A stretch of DNA of 7,145 nt from Candidatus Cloacimonadota bacterium (GTDB taxonomy: Bacteria; Cloacimonadota; Cloacimonadia; Cloacimonadales; JAOZMQ01): the NCBI GenBank assembly GCA_029934195.1, contig JAOZMQ010000148.1, positions 1 to 7,145 on the forward strand, given 5' to 3'. The translations under genes were made by a program, and so were the position numbers. Shown piece after piece: positions 6,312 to 7,145 of the stretch. The notes beneath the pieces were generated by a model that was not told where the DNA came from, did no database searches, and was given only the letters and a program-made list of their open reading frames with translations. The stretch's first letter is position 1, and each line of letters opens with the position of its first letter.

Positions 6312-6983
6312 TTATTCGGTCATCAAATAGTAAAAAATATTTACTCCCATTTTAAGAGCTTGTTCTCGTATTTCAGGAGGATCATTATGAACATTTGGAG
6401 ATGCCCACCCATCACTGATATTTGATTCAAAAGTGTATAAAACTAATAATTTTCCTGTATCATCAAAAATTGCAAATGCTTGAGGGCGTTTTTCTTCATG
6501 TTTATGAATTTTTGGTAAGCCTTTACTAAATTGAAAATATGAGTGAAATATTTCATGATTTGGTGGTAATTCAACAAGATTTTTATTTGGAAAGATTTTT
6601 TTTATCTCACGCCTAAATGCTTTATCCATACCAAAATCATCATCTGCATACAAAAAGCCACCTCTGTCGAAATATTTTCTGAGATTAATAATTTCTTTAT
6701 CAGAAAACTTAATATTTCCATGGCCTGTTAAAAAAATAAAAGGATAGTCAAATAAATTGTTATCGTCTGCTCTGACGATTGCTTGTTCTATTGAAATATC
6801 AGCATTAGTTTTATCTTTGAGAAAAATGGTTAGATTGGGAAGGATATCCGGATCATTATACCAATCTCCACCACCGTCATAATGTAATCGAGCAAATTTG
6901 GAATTAGCACAAAAAAGATTTCCAAGCAGTGCAAAATTTAATAAGATAATTAGTGATACAATTTTTTTTTTGTAATTTATCAT
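6312..6983 (-). CDS. exported DUF4159 domain-containing protein
   Basis: Protein of 223 residues recognised as DUF4159 (PF13709), a family of unknown function related in fold to ThuA/glutamine amidotransferase-like domains. The N-terminus has a signal-peptide form: positive residues at 5-7 (KKK) and a hydrophobic stretch at about 8-24. The cleavage site is not clear, and the single Cys at 25 follows NLF, which does not fit a lipobox. The mature part begins with the family hallmark FARLHYDGGGDWY (30-42). Then come FIFLTGHGNIKFSDKE (82-97), a glycine-aspartate segment RGGFLYADDDFGMD (107-120), LPPNHEIFHSYF (139-150) and SNISDGWA (187-194). The domain fills the whole mature protein, whereas in many bacteria it is fused to membrane segments. 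The ATG at 6983 has a good AGAGG ribosome binding site (6989-6993) five bases upstream. It lies 70 bases after the gene at the right edge, on the same strand, and may be cotranscribed with it. No catalytic function can be assigned. Confidence 0.85.
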   Translation of the reverse strand: MINYKKKIVSLIILLNFALLGNLFCANSKFARLHYDGGGDWYNDPDILPNLTIFLKDKTNADISIEQAIVRADDNNLFDYPFIFLTGHGNIKFSDKEIINLRKYFDRGGFLYADDDFGMDKAFRREIKKIFPNKNLVELPPNHEIFHSYFQFSKGLPKIHKHEEKRPQAFAIFDDTGKLLVLYTFESNISDGWASPNVHNDPPEIREQALKMGVNIFYYLMTE

Positions 6984-7000
6984 TCTTTCCTCTTTTTATA

Positions 7001-7029
7001 AATAAATCTTGATTTTTATGTTTTATCAA
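7001..7029 (-). promoter_or_regulatory. weak candidate promoter for the DUF4159 gene
   Basis: Read on the minus strand, TTGATA (7029-7024) and TTTATT (7006-7001) are 17 bp apart, matching the -35 and -10 consensus at about five and four of six bases. The predicted start would fall at the ribosome binding site, leaving a very short leader, so this is doubtful; cotranscription with the preceding gene is the alternative. Confidence 0.22.
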
Positions 7030-7037
7030 ATTGGGAG

Positions 7038-7056
7038 TAGCTCATAAGAAGAGCTA
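7038..7056. repeat. perfect hairpin overlapping a stop codon
   Basis: TAGCTC (7038-7043) and GAGCTA (7051-7056) form a 6-bp perfect stem with a 7-base loop. On the minus strand the stem begins with the TAG stop codon of the right-edge gene. No T run follows, so it is at best a weak terminator or a 3'-end stabiliser. Confidence 0.45.
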
Positions 7057-7145
7057 TGCTTTTTCAATTCTCCATTTTTCGATTTCACCTGTTTTACTTG
7101 TAAAATTTACACCAATTAAAATTAGTTTTTTCTCATCTAACACGT
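7054..7145 (-). CDS. C-terminal fragment of a probable AAA-ATPase_like/PDDEXK_9 protein
   Basis: The last 29 codons and the TAG stop of a gene entering from the right edge on the minus strand. The visible tail contains KLILIGVNFTSKTGEIEKW, which strongly resembles the C-terminal end of the large family of proteins with an AAA-ATPase_like domain (PF09820) and a PDDEXK_9 nuclease-superfamily domain (PF08011). Those proteins typically end in a strand of the type IGVNFSSKTRNIEEW. The function of that family is not established; some members are multicopy and lie in accessory regions. The ATPase and nuclease motifs are outside the window, so integrity cannot be judged. Same-frame reading with no internal stop to the edge supports a real coding end. 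Confidence 0.65.
   Translation of the reverse strand, partial: VLDEKKLILIGVNFTSKTGEIEKWRIEKA

Noticed and set aside
1..7145. CRISPR array, tRNA, rRNA or insertion sequence
   Set aside because: No regularly spaced identical repeats, cloverleaf, rRNA-like segment or transposase was recognised by reading; no search tool was used.

Overview
This is an AT-rich window (G+C estimated by eye at about 30 %, not computed). It holds five complete protein genes and the tail of a sixth. Four genes run left to right (two-component kinase, its sigma-54-type regulator, SppA protease, flavin oxidoreductase). Two run right to left at the right end (a secreted DUF4159 protein and the C-terminal 29 residues of a probable AAA-ATPase_like/PDDEXK_9 protein). 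The NtrYX-like pair, tandem-domain SppA and stand-alone DUF4159 protein, with the low G+C, suggest an uncultured diderm bacterium, perhaps of the FCB group such as Candidatus Cloacimonadota. That placement is inference from gene content and composition; there is no rRNA or marker gene to settle it.

Layout. Positions 1-247 are non-coding and contain two imperfect copies of a roughly 30-bp repeat, a degenerate sigma-54-like site and a good sigma-70-type promoter. Positions 248-2738 form a two-gene operon: a short NtrY-like membrane histidine kinase and an NtrX-like response regulator, overlapping by 20 nt, with the regulator starting at TTG behind a strong ribosome binding site inside the kinase gene. 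Positions 2739-2878 hold a hairpin and a perfect -10 box. Positions 2879-4606 encode SppA (GTG start), closed by a clear intrinsic terminator. Positions 4607-5057 are a 451-bp gap with no convincing gene but a 19-bp inverted repeat. Positions 5058-6182 encode a nitronate monooxygenase-like flavoprotein with an unusual cysteine cluster. A strong, probably bidirectional terminator at 6210-6243 separates it from the convergent DUF4159 gene (6312-6983, minus). The sixth gene ends at 7054 on the minus strand.

Functionally, the kinase and regulator almost certainly work as a pair controlling sigma-54-dependent genes whose identity the window does not reveal. SppA is an inner-membrane protease for cleaved signal peptides. 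The flavoprotein and the DUF4159 protein have their own transcription units and no obvious pathway link to the rest. No complete new system is visible. The most notable items are the repeat pair at the left edge, the palindrome at 4873-4930 and the cysteine cluster of the flavoprotein.
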